Assembly (NCBI RefSeq): GCF_014203795.1
Contig: NZ_JACHJU010000001.1
Coordinates: forward strand, 2,232,001 to 2,296,000
Source of the DNA: Streptosporangium album
Lineage (GTDB): Bacteria; Actinomycetota; Actinomycetes; Streptosporangiales; Streptosporangiaceae
Length of the DNA stretch: 64,000 bases
Direction: 5' to 3'
The notes beneath the pieces are model-generated. The model saw only the letters and a program-made list of their open reading frames with translations, was not told where the DNA came from and did not search any database. Positions 7,864-16,908 of this stretch are shown in pieces. Positions within the stretch are counted from its first letter, which is position 1. The number at the start of each line of letters is the position of its first letter. Made by a program: the position numbers and the translations under genes.

Positions 7864-9011
7864 GTGGAGAATGCCGAGTTGTGTTCCTTTTCGATCGGCT
7901 GCGTGCCATCCCGGCACGCCGGCTGGACCTGGCGCTCGCCGCGCTCGTCCTGGCGGCCCAGCTCTGGCCACTCCTGTCCAGCCCGGAATCGTGGAGTTGG
8001 TGGGGGTACGCCGTCGTGCTCGCGGCGGCCGCACCCCTGGTGTGGCGGCGGCGCGCGCCGGTGGTCGTGCTCATGGTCACCCTCGGCGCCGTCGCCCTCT
8101 ACGACCTGTCCGACCGGGTCGCCGCACAGCCCATTTGGTATGGCGCGCTGGTGGCGATGTACTCCACCGCCGCCTACGCCCCCCGGTGGCCGCGCATCCT
8201 CGCACTGGCCGTGGCCACAGCCGGCGGGCTCGCGTTCACCGGATCGTCCGACACGGCGGTGCGCGGCGTCGTGCTGTTCGTCGCCGCCTACGCCGTCGGC
8301 CGGGCCGCGGCCGTCTCCAGGAGCCACGCCGCCGCGCTGGAGGAGCGGGCCGCCCAGCTCCAGCGCGAACGCCAGGTCGAGGCCGAGCGGGCCGCAGAAC
8401 GCGAGCGGGCGCGCATCGCCAGGGACATGCACGACATCCTGGCCCACGCGGTCAGCCTCATGGTCGTCCAGGCCGAGGCCGGGCCGGTCGTGGTGCACAG
8501 CGATCCCGACCGGGCCGAGGCCACGTTCGACGCGATCGCCGCCTCGGGGCGCGACGCGATGGTGCAGCTCCGCCGGCTGCTCGGCGTGCTCAAGGAGGGC
8601 GATGGCCCGCGCGCGCCGCAGCCCACACTCGCCGACCTGCCCGACCTGGCCGACCAGGTTGCGGGTCCCGGGCTGGCCGTGAACTACACCGTCACCGGCA
8701 CCCCCGTCCCGCTCCCCGGCGACGTCGACGTCGCGGCCTACCGGGTGACCCAGGAGGCGCTCACCAACATCGTCAAGCACTCCGGTGCCACCCGCGCCGA
8801 CATCCGATTCGACTGGCAGGACGACGAACTCATGATCCGCATCACCGACGACGGCGGGGGGATCCCGCACGCGCTTCCCCACGGCGGTAACGGCCTGATC
8901 GGCATCCGCGAGCGCGCCGCCGCCTGTCACGGCACCGCATCCGCGGGACCGCGCCCTGATGGACCCGGCTTCGAGGTCGTCGTCCGGCTGCCCCTCGGGG
9001 TTGCGGCATGA
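7860..9011 (+). CDS. NarL-type sensor histidine kinase
   Basis: 383 residues. The N-terminal half has about five membrane helices (residues 20-160). A coiled region (EERAAQLQRERQVEAER) leads to a HisKA_3 dimerisation domain, RIARDMHDILAHAVS, with phospho-acceptor His near residue 191. The HATPase domain has an N-box (YRVTQEALTNIVKHS), DDGGGIPH and GNGLIGIRERA. The start overlaps the upstream membrane gene (ATGA) and the end overlaps the response regulator gene by 4 nt. Cognate partner is the adjacent regulator, which is truncated, so output through DNA binding is probably lost. Confidence 0.93.
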   Translation: MSGECRVVFLFDRLRAIPARRLDLALAALVLAAQLWPLLSSPESWSWWGYAVVLAAAAPLVWRRRAPVVVLMVTLGAVALYDLSDRVAAQPIWYGALVAMYSTAAYAPRWPRILALAVATAGGLAFTGSSDTAVRGVVLFVAAYAVGRAAAVSRSHAAALEERAAQLQRERQVEAERAAERERARIARDMHDILAHAVSLMVVQAEAGPVVVHSDPDRAEATFDAIAASGRDAMVQLRRLLGVLKEGDGPRAPQPTLADLPDLADQVAGPGLAVNYTVTGTPVPLPGDVDVAAYRVTQEALTNIVKHSGATRADIRFDWQDDELMIRITDDGGGIPHALPHGGNGLIGIRERAAACHGTASAGPRPDGPGFEVVVRLPLGVAA

Positions 9012-9727
9012 GTGGGCTGCGCGTCGTCATCGCCGACGACCAGGAGCTCGTCCGGGCCGGGTTCGGCATGATCCTCGAAGCCCAGCCCGACATCGAGGTC
9101 GTCGCCGAGGCTGGGGACGGGATCGAGGCGGTCGAGGCGGCCCGCGCGCACGAGCCGGATGTGCTGCTACTCGACATCCGGATGCCCCGGATGGACGGCA
9201 TCGAAGCGGCCAGGATTGTCTCGGCCGAGACGGCGTGCCGGGTGCTCATGCTGACCACGTTCGACCTCGACGACTACGTGTTCGAGGCGCTGCGGGCGGG
9301 CGCGAGCGGGTTCCTGCTCAAGGATGTACGGCGGGCCGACCTCGTGCACGCCGTACGCGTGGTGGCGGCCGGCGAGTCGCTGCTGGCCCCCTCGGTCACC
9401 CGCAAGCTGATCGCCGAGTTCACCTCCCGGTCTCCGGCCGCGAAGCCGCCGGCCAGAGAGCTCGACGTGCTGACCGCCCGGGAGCAAGAGACCCTGCGGA
9501 TGATCGCCCTGGGTCAGTCCAACGCCGAGATCGCCTCACGGGTGAGCGCCTCGTTCAGGACGGCCAAGGTGTCCAGCACGAGCGGCACATCCGGCGACCC
9601 GGGCGACAGATCGGCATCCCGGCCGTCGACATACTCGTGCAGCAGCACGATCCATCCCTCTACCTCGCCGCTCCACGTCAGGGGGCGCGGGAAGGCCGGG
9701 CGGCAGTACGGTGCCCCGCGCGTATAG
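9008..9727 (+). pseudogene. NarL/FixJ response regulator with truncated DNA-binding domain
   Basis: The receiver domain is intact (residues 1-125; acidic pair DD at 10-11, phospho-Asp near 56 in LLLDIRMPRMDG, switch Thr, and Lys in FLLKDV). The LuxR-type HTH begins LTAREQETLRMIALGQSNAE at about 156-175 but stops matching after EIAS (about base 9540). A normal member would continue with the recognition helix and end near residue 215. Instead the frame runs about 60 residues antisense through a phosphotransferase relic to 9727. The gene is fused at an illegitimate junction and very probably cannot bind DNA normally. Confidence 0.8.
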
Positions 9728-9913
9728 CGACGCGGCCGGGCTGGCAGTGGAGACGGCCTTGAGGAAGACTGTTCCGCCGTCCTCGGTGTGCAGCCGGGCG
9801 GCGATCCCTGGCATGAACCCTTTGGTCACGGGTTCGGCCTTGAGGACCTGGCCGACCTGCTTCTCGACGGCATCGCGCGTGCCGTCGGGGAGGTTGTCCC
9901 ACTGTTGTCTCAT
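9536..9913 (-). pseudogene. Relic of an aminoglycoside-phosphotransferase-like gene
   Basis: ATG 9913 has a good RBS (GAGGGAGAG). The first frame gives MRQQWDNLPDGTRDAVEKQ, then GFMPGIAARLHTEDGGTVFL, typical of the N-lobe of actinobacterial APH-family kinases. Around 9720 the reading shifts: a second frame gives GEVEGWIVLLHEYVDGRDAD and DTLAVLNEALT. The homology ends at about 9540, where the response regulator HTH is cut. The catalytic HxDxxxxN part is missing. It is a broken, frameshifted fragment. Confidence 0.7.
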
Positions 9914-10033
9914 GGTCAGCTCTCCCTCGGGTCGTCGGCACAGTCGGCGTAGCACTGGCTGCACTCCTCGGCGGGAATCCACAGCTCGGGACGACCGGCA
10001 AGCCCGCACTATTTCGGCTCCTGTGTGGACCGG

Positions 10034-10483
10034 TTACTTTCGCTCAGCGGCCGGAGCCCTCCGACGGGTGGCCACGGCGTCAGCGACAAGCGCGGCCGCC
10101 TGAACAGGATCTTGGTGTTCCCAAATCCGTACGACCAGCCACCCCTCCTCTGCTAGAAGACGGTCGGTCTCTGCGTCGCGCTCCCTCGTTCGCCGAACCT
10201 TCTCCGCCCAGAAAGTCGCGTTGGTCACTGCCACCGTGTGATGTTCGGGGCATCCGTGCCAAAAGCAGCCGTCCATGAAGACGGCGACCTTCGCTCTCGT
10301 GAAGGCGAGATCCGCTGTGCGGCGGACAGCCTTGAGAGGGCGATGCGAGACTCGGTAGCGCAGGCCAAGCGCATGTACGGCACGACGGAGAGCAAGTTCG
10401 GGCTTCGTGTCACGCCCCTTGTTGGACTTCATGCTCGCCCTGGTGGCTTCGCTCGACGCCCACGATTCGACTGCCTTGGTCAC
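10034..10483 (-). CDS. vsr: Very short patch repair (Vsr) endonuclease
   Basis: 149 residues from GTG 10483. Vsr hallmarks are present: MKSNKGRDTKPELALRRAVH near the N-terminus, a catalytic-Asp region DLAFTRAKVAVFMDGCFWHG with the HGCFWHxC/H zinc/catalytic signature, and the late segment FWAEKVRRTRERDAE and RIWEH. Vsr nicks beside T:G mismatches formed when 5-methylcytosine deaminates. It is divergent from a C5-cytosine methyltransferase gene, the classical partnership, so it marks the left end of the defence island. Confidence 0.93.
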   Translation of the reverse strand: MTKAVESWASSEATRASMKSNKGRDTKPELALRRAVHALGLRYRVSHRPLKAVRRTADLAFTRAKVAVFMDGCFWHGCPEHHTVAVTNATFWAEKVRRTRERDAETDRLLAEEGWLVVRIWEHQDPVQAAALVADAVATRRRAPAAERK

Positions 10484-10666
10484 AGATCCACCGTAGGTCC
10501 GATCGGTTCGAAACCAAGAGAGTACGAACAGTTGCTCGATTTAGTTACGAAGGAGGTGTTCACTGTCTTCCGAGGGCCCTCTCAGGTAGCAGGGAGGAAC
10601 AGGAGGCTCAGGCGAGGCGTTTGCCGCCTATAGTTACGCCGATGTAGGTCCGACTGGGGAGAACCG

Positions 10667-11770
10667 ATGAGCAACCAGGCTATCCGCATGATCGACCTCT
10701 TCGCCGGGTGCGGTGGCATGACTGCAGGGTTCGTGCGGGAGGGCTTCGTCCCCGCCCTGGCCGTGGAGTGGAACCTGTACGCGGCTGCGACGTATGCCGC
10801 CAACTTCGGCGCGGACCATGTGATCGCAGGCGACATCGCCGATGTCACGAAGGATCGCATCCCCACTGCCGATTTGATCATCGGGGGGCCTCCATGCCAA
10901 GGATTTTCAAATCTGGGCAGCAAAGACATCAATGACCCGCGTAATCAACTCTGGAAAGAGTACGTCCGGTTCATCACACATGCCCAGCCAAAAGTCTTCG
11001 TGATCGAGAATGTCGATCGCTTCATGAAGAGCAGCGAATTCGCTCTTCTTAACCAAGAAGCGGACGGAGGAATGTTGAAGGATTATAAGCTTTCCTTCAA
11101 TATCCTCAACGCGGCAGACTATGGCGTCGCACAGCGCCGCAAGCGCGCCATTGTCATCGGTTCTCGGGTTGGCAAAATTCCCCTACCTCGGCCTACTCAC
11201 GCCAAAGACCCAGGGCTGGACCCCGACCTCACGCCATGGCTGACAACCGCTGATCGAATCAAGGATCTGCCCAAAAACCCCGACACCACTGAACTTCCCG
11301 ATTCGAGCATCGAATTCTTTGACAAGAAGATGCAAGGGATTTTTAAGGGCTTGGATCTCCATGTAGGACGACAGCCGACAGAAAGATCACTGGAGCGATA
11401 TAACCATATCCCTCCAGGAGGAGGTCGCTTCAATCTACCCGACCACCTTCTCTCTCCGTGCTGGCGAAAGAAGAAAACCGGAACAACGGACGTCATGGGA
11501 CGCATGCAGTGGGATAGCCCGTCCCTGACAATTCGAACAGAATTTTTCAAGCCAGAGAAGGGGCAGTACCTTCACCCGCAGTGGGATGAAACCGACCCTT
11601 CAAATCGCGTCAACCGCCCGATAACTCACCTCGAAGCCGCATTACTTCAAGACTTCTCCCCTGGATACCAGTGGTGCGGATCAAAAGTTGAGATCGCCAG
11701 GCAGATCGGCAATGCCGTACCCGTCGGCCTTGCCCAAGCATTGGCCAAGCACATTAAGAAATATCTATAA
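10667..11770 (+). CDS. DNA (cytosine-5)-methyltransferase 1
   Basis: 367 residues. C5-MTase motifs in order: I (MIDLFAGCGGMTAGF), IV (IIGGPPCQGFSNLG, catalytic Cys near 77), VI (VFVIENVDRF), VIII (AQRRKRAIVIGSR), a target-recognition region at about 205-300, then IX/X (EAALLQDFSPGYQW, ARQIGNAVPVGLAQALAKHI). Full length for the family. GC and codon use are lower than in the flanking chromosome. It probably methylates the self-recognition sequence of the neighbouring restriction modules. A hairpin begins on the stop codon. Recognition site unknown. Confidence 0.95.
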   Translation: MSNQAIRMIDLFAGCGGMTAGFVREGFVPALAVEWNLYAAATYAANFGADHVIAGDIADVTKDRIPTADLIIGGPPCQGFSNLGSKDINDPRNQLWKEYVRFITHAQPKVFVIENVDRFMKSSEFALLNQEADGGMLKDYKLSFNILNAADYGVAQRRKRAIVIGSRVGKIPLPRPTHAKDPGLDPDLTPWLTTADRIKDLPKNPDTTELPDSSIEFFDKKMQGIFKGLDLHVGRQPTERSLERYNHIPPGGGRFNLPDHLLSPCWRKKKTGTTDVMGRMQWDSPSLTIRTEFFKPEKGQYLHPQWDETDPSNRVNRPITHLEAALLQDFSPGYQWCGSKVEIARQIGNAVPVGLAQALAKHIKKYL

Positions 11771-11807
11771 ATATCGCCACAACCCCCGCGGCCCCTTGGC
11801 GATATTT
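11769..11807 (+). terminator. Hairpin at the end of methyltransferase 1
   Basis: An 11-bp perfect inverted repeat (AAATATCGCCA / TGGCGATATTT) with a 17-nt loop starts on the TAA stop. It is AT-richer than its surroundings and could act as a terminator or, being a palindrome upstream of methyltransferase 2, as a protein-binding site. Confidence 0.5.
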
Positions 11808-11914
11808 GCCGACCGAACCATACATAGAACCCGAAGAAACCGCCCATCTGTTTCACGATAGATGGCACTCGCCGTCGATGAGTCATCAAACGATGAACCG
11901 GGAGGGGTCGAAGC

Positions 11915-12886
11915 ATGCTCAGGAGTCTTGAAATCTGTGCCGGCGCAGGTGGGCAAGCATTAGGCCTTGAACAGGCAGGTTTCGAGCCTGTTATGTCAAT
12001 CGACAACGACCCGAACGCCTGTGCCACACTGCGGACCAATCGCCCGCACTGGAATGTTCAACAGCTAGACCTACATGACTTTGTCGCTGCCGACCATCCT
12101 CAAGTACTCGACGTAGATCTCATGGCATGCGGTGTTCCCTGCACACCGTTCTCGGTCGCCGGCAAGCAAAAGGGTGTCGAGGATGAGCGTGATCTTCTAG
12201 AGGTTGCGATCTGGTTAGCACACGAGGTTCAACCGAAAGCAATCCTGATTGAGAATGTCCCAGCTCTGCTCACCGGAAATAAGTTTGCCTCATCCAGAGA
12301 CTTCGTCCGTGAAGAGCTCGGGCACCTCGGATACCGCCTTCATTGGGAACTTCTCAATGCTCAAGATTTCGGCGTGGCACAGCGACGCCCACACAGCATT
12401 TTAGTGGCCCTTCGCAAGGAATACTACGATCATTTTCAATGGCCATGCCCAACCGATTGGCCTTTGACGGTCGGCGAGGTCCTCCAAGCCTCGATGGCAA
12501 GCCGCGGTTGGGAAGGTGCCGGCGCTTGGGCGAAAGAGGCCAATACCATCGCGCCTACAGTTGTAGGCGGCTCAAAGAAACACGGTGGAGCTGACCTCGG
12601 CCCTTCTCGCACCAAAGCGGCTTGGGCCAAGCTTGGAGTTAATGGCAGCAGTCTCGCAGATGAGGTTCCCGGCCCCGACTTCGTTCTTGAACATGGTGTC
12701 GGCCCCCACGGCTGGCTTGGACTTCCCAAACTCACCGTGCGCCAGGTCGCCCGTCTTCAGGGCTTCCCGGATGACTGGATTTTCAGCGGTAGAAAGACCG
12801 CCTCCTACCGGCAGGTCGCCCAAACCTTTCCGCCGCCCGTTGCCGCAGCTGTAGGCGAACAGATCAAGAGGGCCCTCAGCCTATAG
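11915..12886 (+). CDS. DNA (cytosine-5)-methyltransferase 2
   Basis: 323 residues from ATG 11915 (GGGAGGGG upstream). Motif I is SLEICAGAGGQALGLEQAGF. Motif IV is variant, MACGVPCTPFSVAG, but keeps the Pro-Cys with catalytic Cys near 76. Motif VI is ILIENVPALL and motif VIII FGVAQRRPHSILVAL. Motifs IX/X are KLTVRQVARLQGFPDDWIFS and VAQTFPPPVAAAVGEQI. It is a second, divergent C5-MTase on the same strand as the first. Its 3' end faces the DUF6339-like gene across 24 bp. It may modify a different site or the other strand of an asymmetric site. Confidence 0.93.
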   Translation: MLRSLEICAGAGGQALGLEQAGFEPVMSIDNDPNACATLRTNRPHWNVQQLDLHDFVAADHPQVLDVDLMACGVPCTPFSVAGKQKGVEDERDLLEVAIWLAHEVQPKAILIENVPALLTGNKFASSRDFVREELGHLGYRLHWELLNAQDFGVAQRRPHSILVALRKEYYDHFQWPCPTDWPLTVGEVLQASMASRGWEGAGAWAKEANTIAPTVVGGSKKHGGADLGPSRTKAAWAKLGVNGSSLADEVPGPDFVLEHGVGPHGWLGLPKLTVRQVARLQGFPDDWIFSGRKTASYRQVAQTFPPPVAAAVGEQIKRALSL

Positions 12887-12910
12887 AATCGGTTTCCTCT
12901 CAGGGCGCTA

Positions 12911-13819
12911 TTAGTAGTCAAAAATTGCTTCCGGAGAAGCGGTGTCTTCAATCGGCGAGGCCTGCTCACGCCCTCGAACCGGAGCATCTACGTATAGCTT
13001 TTCAAATAGCGGGATGAGAACGTCCACAGCAAAGCTTGGAACACCGCCGTCATCCGGCCCCTCAGGCAAGGAGTCGTAAGGTACGAGTGCGGTGTCTACC
13101 TCGTCGATCCATGCACGATAGGCATCTGCGTCCGGGATCTCATCTGGAGCAGGGATCTCATAGAGCAGCGTACTTCCCGCTGCGTTGACGGCTTTGGCAA
13201 GAGCGTTTACCTCTCGCCCGGTATGAACGACCTTCCGACGAAGCATATGAACGATTGCCTGAGCAGTTGGCCTGTGATGGATAATCTCTAGGCGCAGAAC
13301 CGTGTTCAGCATGTCTTGGTTACTACATGCGATCTCAACTGGCCTATAGTCATCACCGTCCCTGAACAGCTCCGCCGCCCACCACAGACGTGCGAAGGCC
13401 TGAATGTGGAAGGTGCCGTGGTACCTCGCAGAGCTAACCTCAGGAATAGGCTTCTTCACCGTTGGCTGGCTCAGGTGCCGCCAAAACACATAGTCGGGCG
13501 CCAACATCAGGCACAAAAAATTCCATAATCTGGAATCAGCGGCTTCTCTGCGAGTGAGTCGTAGCACCGCATGAAGCCTCGGTGCCAACCATGCGTCAGC
13601 CTCGGGAGCTGAACCATCGAAGCGCCTCATGGCCTCGTCAAGCAGCTCTCGGATCTGCGCAGCCTCCCAGCGTGGTGTCTCATCGAGCGCCACACAGGCC
13701 TTAGCGAGTGCGGCCTGAGGAAGTTTCTCCGAGCCTGTACGCACACCCAGCGTAAGATGCTTAACGACCACCGAATCAGGAAGGAGCGCCAAACGAGTCG
13801 GAGCATTGGCGATGGTCAC
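12911..13819 (-). CDS. DUF6339-like protein, last gene of XRE-GHKL operon
   Basis: 302 residues from GTG 13819, in a GTGA overlap with the upstream gene and preceded by GGAGG inside that gene. Mostly helical; the central part (FHIQAFARLWWAAELFRDGD, then NQDMLNTVLRLEIIHHRPTA) resembles what I remember of DUF6339 proteins found in actinobacterial defence loci. No nuclease, helicase or methylase motif is visible. Encoded with an XRE-GHKL ATPase and an unknown protein, and beside C5-methyltransferases, so an accessory role in DNA restriction is inferred. The family name needs a profile search. Confidence 0.6.
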   Translation of the reverse strand: MTIANAPTRLALLPDSVVVKHLTLGVRTGSEKLPQAALAKACVALDETPRWEAAQIRELLDEAMRRFDGSAPEADAWLAPRLHAVLRLTRREAADSRLWNFLCLMLAPDYVFWRHLSQPTVKKPIPEVSSARYHGTFHIQAFARLWWAAELFRDGDDYRPVEIACSNQDMLNTVLRLEIIHHRPTAQAIVHMLRRKVVHTGREVNALAKAVNAAGSTLLYEIPAPDEIPDADAYRAWIDEVDTALVPYDSLPEGPDDGGVPSFAVDVLIPLFEKLYVDAPVRGREQASPIEDTASPEAIFDY

Positions 13820-14781
13820 ATTTCCTCCTTTGCGATGGTCCGCAGGGTTCGGATGAAGGTACCGAGAGATTTCGACGTGCGGGCCTGTTTGATCGCCGCG
13901 TGGAGAATCTGAGTCTGGAGTTCTCCTCCACCTTCCCCCGCACTGCGGCGCTCGAAGATCTCAGACAGTGCGTCATCTGGAGAGTGATTGGGGAAGACAT
14001 CAGGAAGCATGCGTCGCAGCACGGATTCATGCCATCCGCCTGGCCACTGGGGCTGATCGTCTTCGACGTCGATCGCATAGGTCGCGGTGTTGAAGAGTGC
14101 TGTCCAACAGTCGGTGGCGATTTGCCCTGCAAGGGTGTCCTGGACTGCTCTGTCAGCTCGCGTATTCGACTCGAGGATGAACTGAAGCCCTTCAAAACCA
14201 CTGTTGAGGTAGACGATCGGCTCGTCACCTGCGGCTTCTATCGCCCAGGGATCCATCCTGTACGGGTTGAGATAGGGGTTGTCGTCTGAGGCGAAGTCAG
14301 CCCACAGGGTCTTCACCGTCTTTTTCCGCGTGGGAGTGTGGACCTGGAGATCAACAGTCCAGTGACGCTCCGTCCGGGCGATCACCCTACCGGCGACTCC
14401 GTCAACGGTTGCCGTGACGAGTCCCTCGACCTCCGCTTGACCGAGATGCCAGTCACGGTGAAGCTCGATAACACCAATCCAGGAACCGTCAGGTTGTCGC
14501 TTCAAAGGGGTCACGATACGCAGGTTCGTCTTCTTCTCGGCGAGAACAGCGGCGCAAGCGACGTCGGCCCACTCATCGGGCTTCATCAACTCTTCCGGAG
14601 TTCGCATGCGAAAAACGACCCTGGCACGCTCCCAGTCATCTCGCTCGATCTGATGCAACGCGACCACGCGTTCCATGACGGAGATCATCGTGAGTGGCAG
14701 CAGCTTGCCGTCCAGCCGAGCTTCCTTGACTTCCAAGGAAATCTCACCGAACAACGTCCGGTAGGGAAACAAAGTCTTCAT
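13816..14781 (-). CDS. Hypothetical protein, middle gene of XRE-GHKL operon
   Basis: 321 residues, overlapping both neighbours by 4 nt (ATGA upstream, GTGA downstream), so tightly coupled. The N-terminus MKTLFPYRTLFGEISLEVKE is followed by mixed alpha/beta sequence. Noticeable are WIGVIELHRDWHLGQAEVEG and YLNSGFEGLQFILESNTRAD. I do not recognise a family, and no clear PD-(D/E)XK signature could be assigned by eye. Context suggests a structural or effector subunit working with the GHKL ATPase. It is the best place to look for a hidden nuclease in this operon. Confidence 0.7.
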   Translation of the reverse strand: MKTLFPYRTLFGEISLEVKEARLDGKLLPLTMISVMERVVALHQIERDDWERARVVFRMRTPEELMKPDEWADVACAAVLAEKKTNLRIVTPLKRQPDGSWIGVIELHRDWHLGQAEVEGLVTATVDGVAGRVIARTERHWTVDLQVHTPTRKKTVKTLWADFASDDNPYLNPYRMDPWAIEAAGDEPIVYLNSGFEGLQFILESNTRADRAVQDTLAGQIATDCWTALFNTATYAIDVEDDQPQWPGGWHESVLRRMLPDVFPNHSPDDALSEIFERRSAGEGGGELQTQILHAAIKQARTSKSLGTFIRTLRTIAKEEM

Positions 14782-16856
14782 GAGGCGGTCTCCTTAGTGC
14801 TCATGAGATCAACCTCTGCGAGGGCCATCTGTGCGGTCACCGGATGACTTGTCACATCGCTCACCCCGGTGAAAACAGCAGTTTTGCCACCCGATGTGAA
14901 TTTCAAGAGCTCTCCATCGACCAGCTCGCACCCTGACTCGGGCACGATCTCAGCCCACTGAGCCCGCGGTTTGGGGCCCGAACGCGTCAAAAAACGAAGC
15001 ACGGGTACCATCACCCACGGGTCTTCACGCTCCGGCAGCCTGATCTCAACCCGCACTTGCCATGCCCCGTCTCCTCGAATGACACCTTCTACCTGCCGCA
15101 CCGTGGGAAACCCCGGGATTCGCTGAATCGGGGGAGGATCGAGACTGAGAAGGTCACGGAGCGCAGCGGGACCATCGTCGCTCTTTCGCTCGGAGCTACG
15201 CACGAGTCTTCGGGCTTCTTGAAGCATCGCCGTACGGAAATCGTTGATTCGGGCGACAGCCCCTCGCGCGTAGAGGGCCGTGAGATCATCGGTCTTCTTC
15301 CAGTCGTTGTGCTCTGGAGGTTCAGCCGCACGGAGAAACGCTTCGGCAGCGTATGCATCCGACGCGCTGGAACCGGTAGCCACTCCGGCAAGGAGTACGG
15401 CCTGGAATCGAGGCGCCCCCATGGGGACATCACTGACTGTCCGCGTCATGACGGTCATACGGCTGCTCCGCATGCAAACAATCTTGTTGGGGGCGTCATC
15501 TTCTCCATCGGTCGGGGTGAGAAGGAGGATCGCGTCATGCTCAGCCGGCTGGGCTTCACCCCCTGCCGGACGCTCCCTCAGCGTGGGGAGCCCCAGCCGC
15601 ACAGTGGTTTTCACCACCGCGTCGGCAGAGGTCAGTTCGTCGACCGTGCTTCCTTCATAGAAAGCGCGTAGTGCACGGGAGCGGGCGGGCTCGTACTTAT
15701 CGGGGTTGACACGTTCCTCGGGCCTGATGACCTGGCCGTCGCGGAGGGCGACGACTGAGGCTTCAAGCATTGGCTTGGTTTTCTCAGCCGAGACCATCGA
15801 TGCCCAGAAGCTCTCCGCAAGCCCCTTCACCAAGGCGGCATGCATCTCCTCCAGCGTTGTCGCCTCTCCTGAGCCGTCGTGAGCTCCCACGATGAGAAAC
15901 GATGTTCCAGGAGCATCACTCTTTCTGGTGAGTTCCAAGGACTGAACCGTCTCTGTGTCAGCCCACCAGGAGCAGGCCGTGCCTCCTCGTTCGGCATCGG
16001 GCTCCCCCAACCAGGACGGGCCCGCATAGGCGTCATCGCCCACTTGCCTCCATGGCAGATCGAGCCTTCCAATCACACGACGGGCCGCTCGTCCTTCATG
16101 TGGTTCTGCAAGAGTGCTGTTGATCAACACAAGACCCAGCCGACTGGCGGCCCAGATGGTGGCCTTGCCCAGGCCGTACGATCCGCCGGCCGTACTTGAT
16201 TTGAGGCTGTCCAACTGGCGACGGACGACCGCAGCGAAACGTCCGTCTCCGTACTCCGGGCCGTCCAAACCGTAGGCGTTGTAGTCATCGATGCGAAGCA
16301 GTAGAAGCGAACTCTTCTCGCGCAGCTCCTGGAGGCCATTGGCAATGATCCGACCAACCTTCGTGGATCGGTCCGCAGCTGCCTCGTAGTGAGCTTCGAG
16401 GTCGTTCCAATGGAGTGCATCGAGAAAGCGATACAACCGTTCACCTGAGATCTCGTGCAGGGTGTACCTGACTCTGACCTCTCTGCTTTTGTCCCACCTC
16501 TCGTCCAAACTGTTCTGTGTTGCCTCACGTGCAAGCACTCGAAGGTCCGAGTCGAAAGCGAAGGCTGCCGCGTTACCAAGCTCTCGGCCACCATCACGAT
16601 GTGCGGGTCGGTGGTACCAGACAACGTTGCCTGCCGAGTCGGGAACTTCGTCCAAGGTCATGACCGAACCGGTCATCAGCCCGAGGATCTCCTCGATGGT
16701 CCTGATCTTCTCCAGCCGGGGCACTGCCCGCCCGGTAACCCATGCGGACACGGCGGCACGGGTGACATCGAGTCGCTGGGCTAGCTCCGCCTGGCTCATC
16801 CCTTGCCGCCTGAGCTGTCTCCCCAACCAGATCCCGAAGTCGTTGGAGTCATCCAT
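14778..16856 (-). CDS. XRE HTH-GHKL (HSP90/MORC-like) ATPase
   Basis: 692 residues. The N-terminal HTH_XRE is at about 12-60 (GMSQAELAQRLDVTRAAVSA). A GHKL ATPase domain follows: N-box REATQNSLDE at about 110-119, G1 box LLLLRIDDYNAYGL at about 184-197, G2 box GGSYGLGKATIW near 222. The remaining 430 or so residues are unassigned. MORC/MutL-type GHKL ATPases linked to bacterial restriction-modification loci are an established theme; here the ATPase carries its own DNA-binding domain. First gene of a three-gene coupled operon. A TGTCAA-N7-TTGACA palindrome 65 bp upstream is a candidate operator for the HTH. The HTH may instead direct the ATPase to DNA. Confidence 0.85.
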   Translation of the reverse strand: MDDSNDFGIWLGRQLRRQGMSQAELAQRLDVTRAAVSAWVTGRAVPRLEKIRTIEEILGLMTGSVMTLDEVPDSAGNVVWYHRPAHRDGGRELGNAAAFAFDSDLRVLAREATQNSLDERWDKSREVRVRYTLHEISGERLYRFLDALHWNDLEAHYEAAADRSTKVGRIIANGLQELREKSSLLLLRIDDYNAYGLDGPEYGDGRFAAVVRRQLDSLKSSTAGGSYGLGKATIWAASRLGLVLINSTLAEPHEGRAARRVIGRLDLPWRQVGDDAYAGPSWLGEPDAERGGTACSWWADTETVQSLELTRKSDAPGTSFLIVGAHDGSGEATTLEEMHAALVKGLAESFWASMVSAEKTKPMLEASVVALRDGQVIRPEERVNPDKYEPARSRALRAFYEGSTVDELTSADAVVKTTVRLGLPTLRERPAGGEAQPAEHDAILLLTPTDGEDDAPNKIVCMRSSRMTVMTRTVSDVPMGAPRFQAVLLAGVATGSSASDAYAAEAFLRAAEPPEHNDWKKTDDLTALYARGAVARINDFRTAMLQEARRLVRSSERKSDDGPAALRDLLSLDPPPIQRIPGFPTVRQVEGVIRGDGAWQVRVEIRLPEREDPWVMVPVLRFLTRSGPKPRAQWAEIVPESGCELVDGELLKFTSGGKTAVFTGVSDVTSHPVTAQMALAEVDLMSTKETAS

Positions 16857-16908
16857 GGCATCCCTCTCATCGACGGCTGGCGTGAACCCACCCCAAGAGC
16901 ATCTTTGA

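Noticed and set aside
7650..9011. Long minus-strand frames over the histidine kinase
   Set aside because: Shadows of the HK/RR genes; no motif and no RBS.
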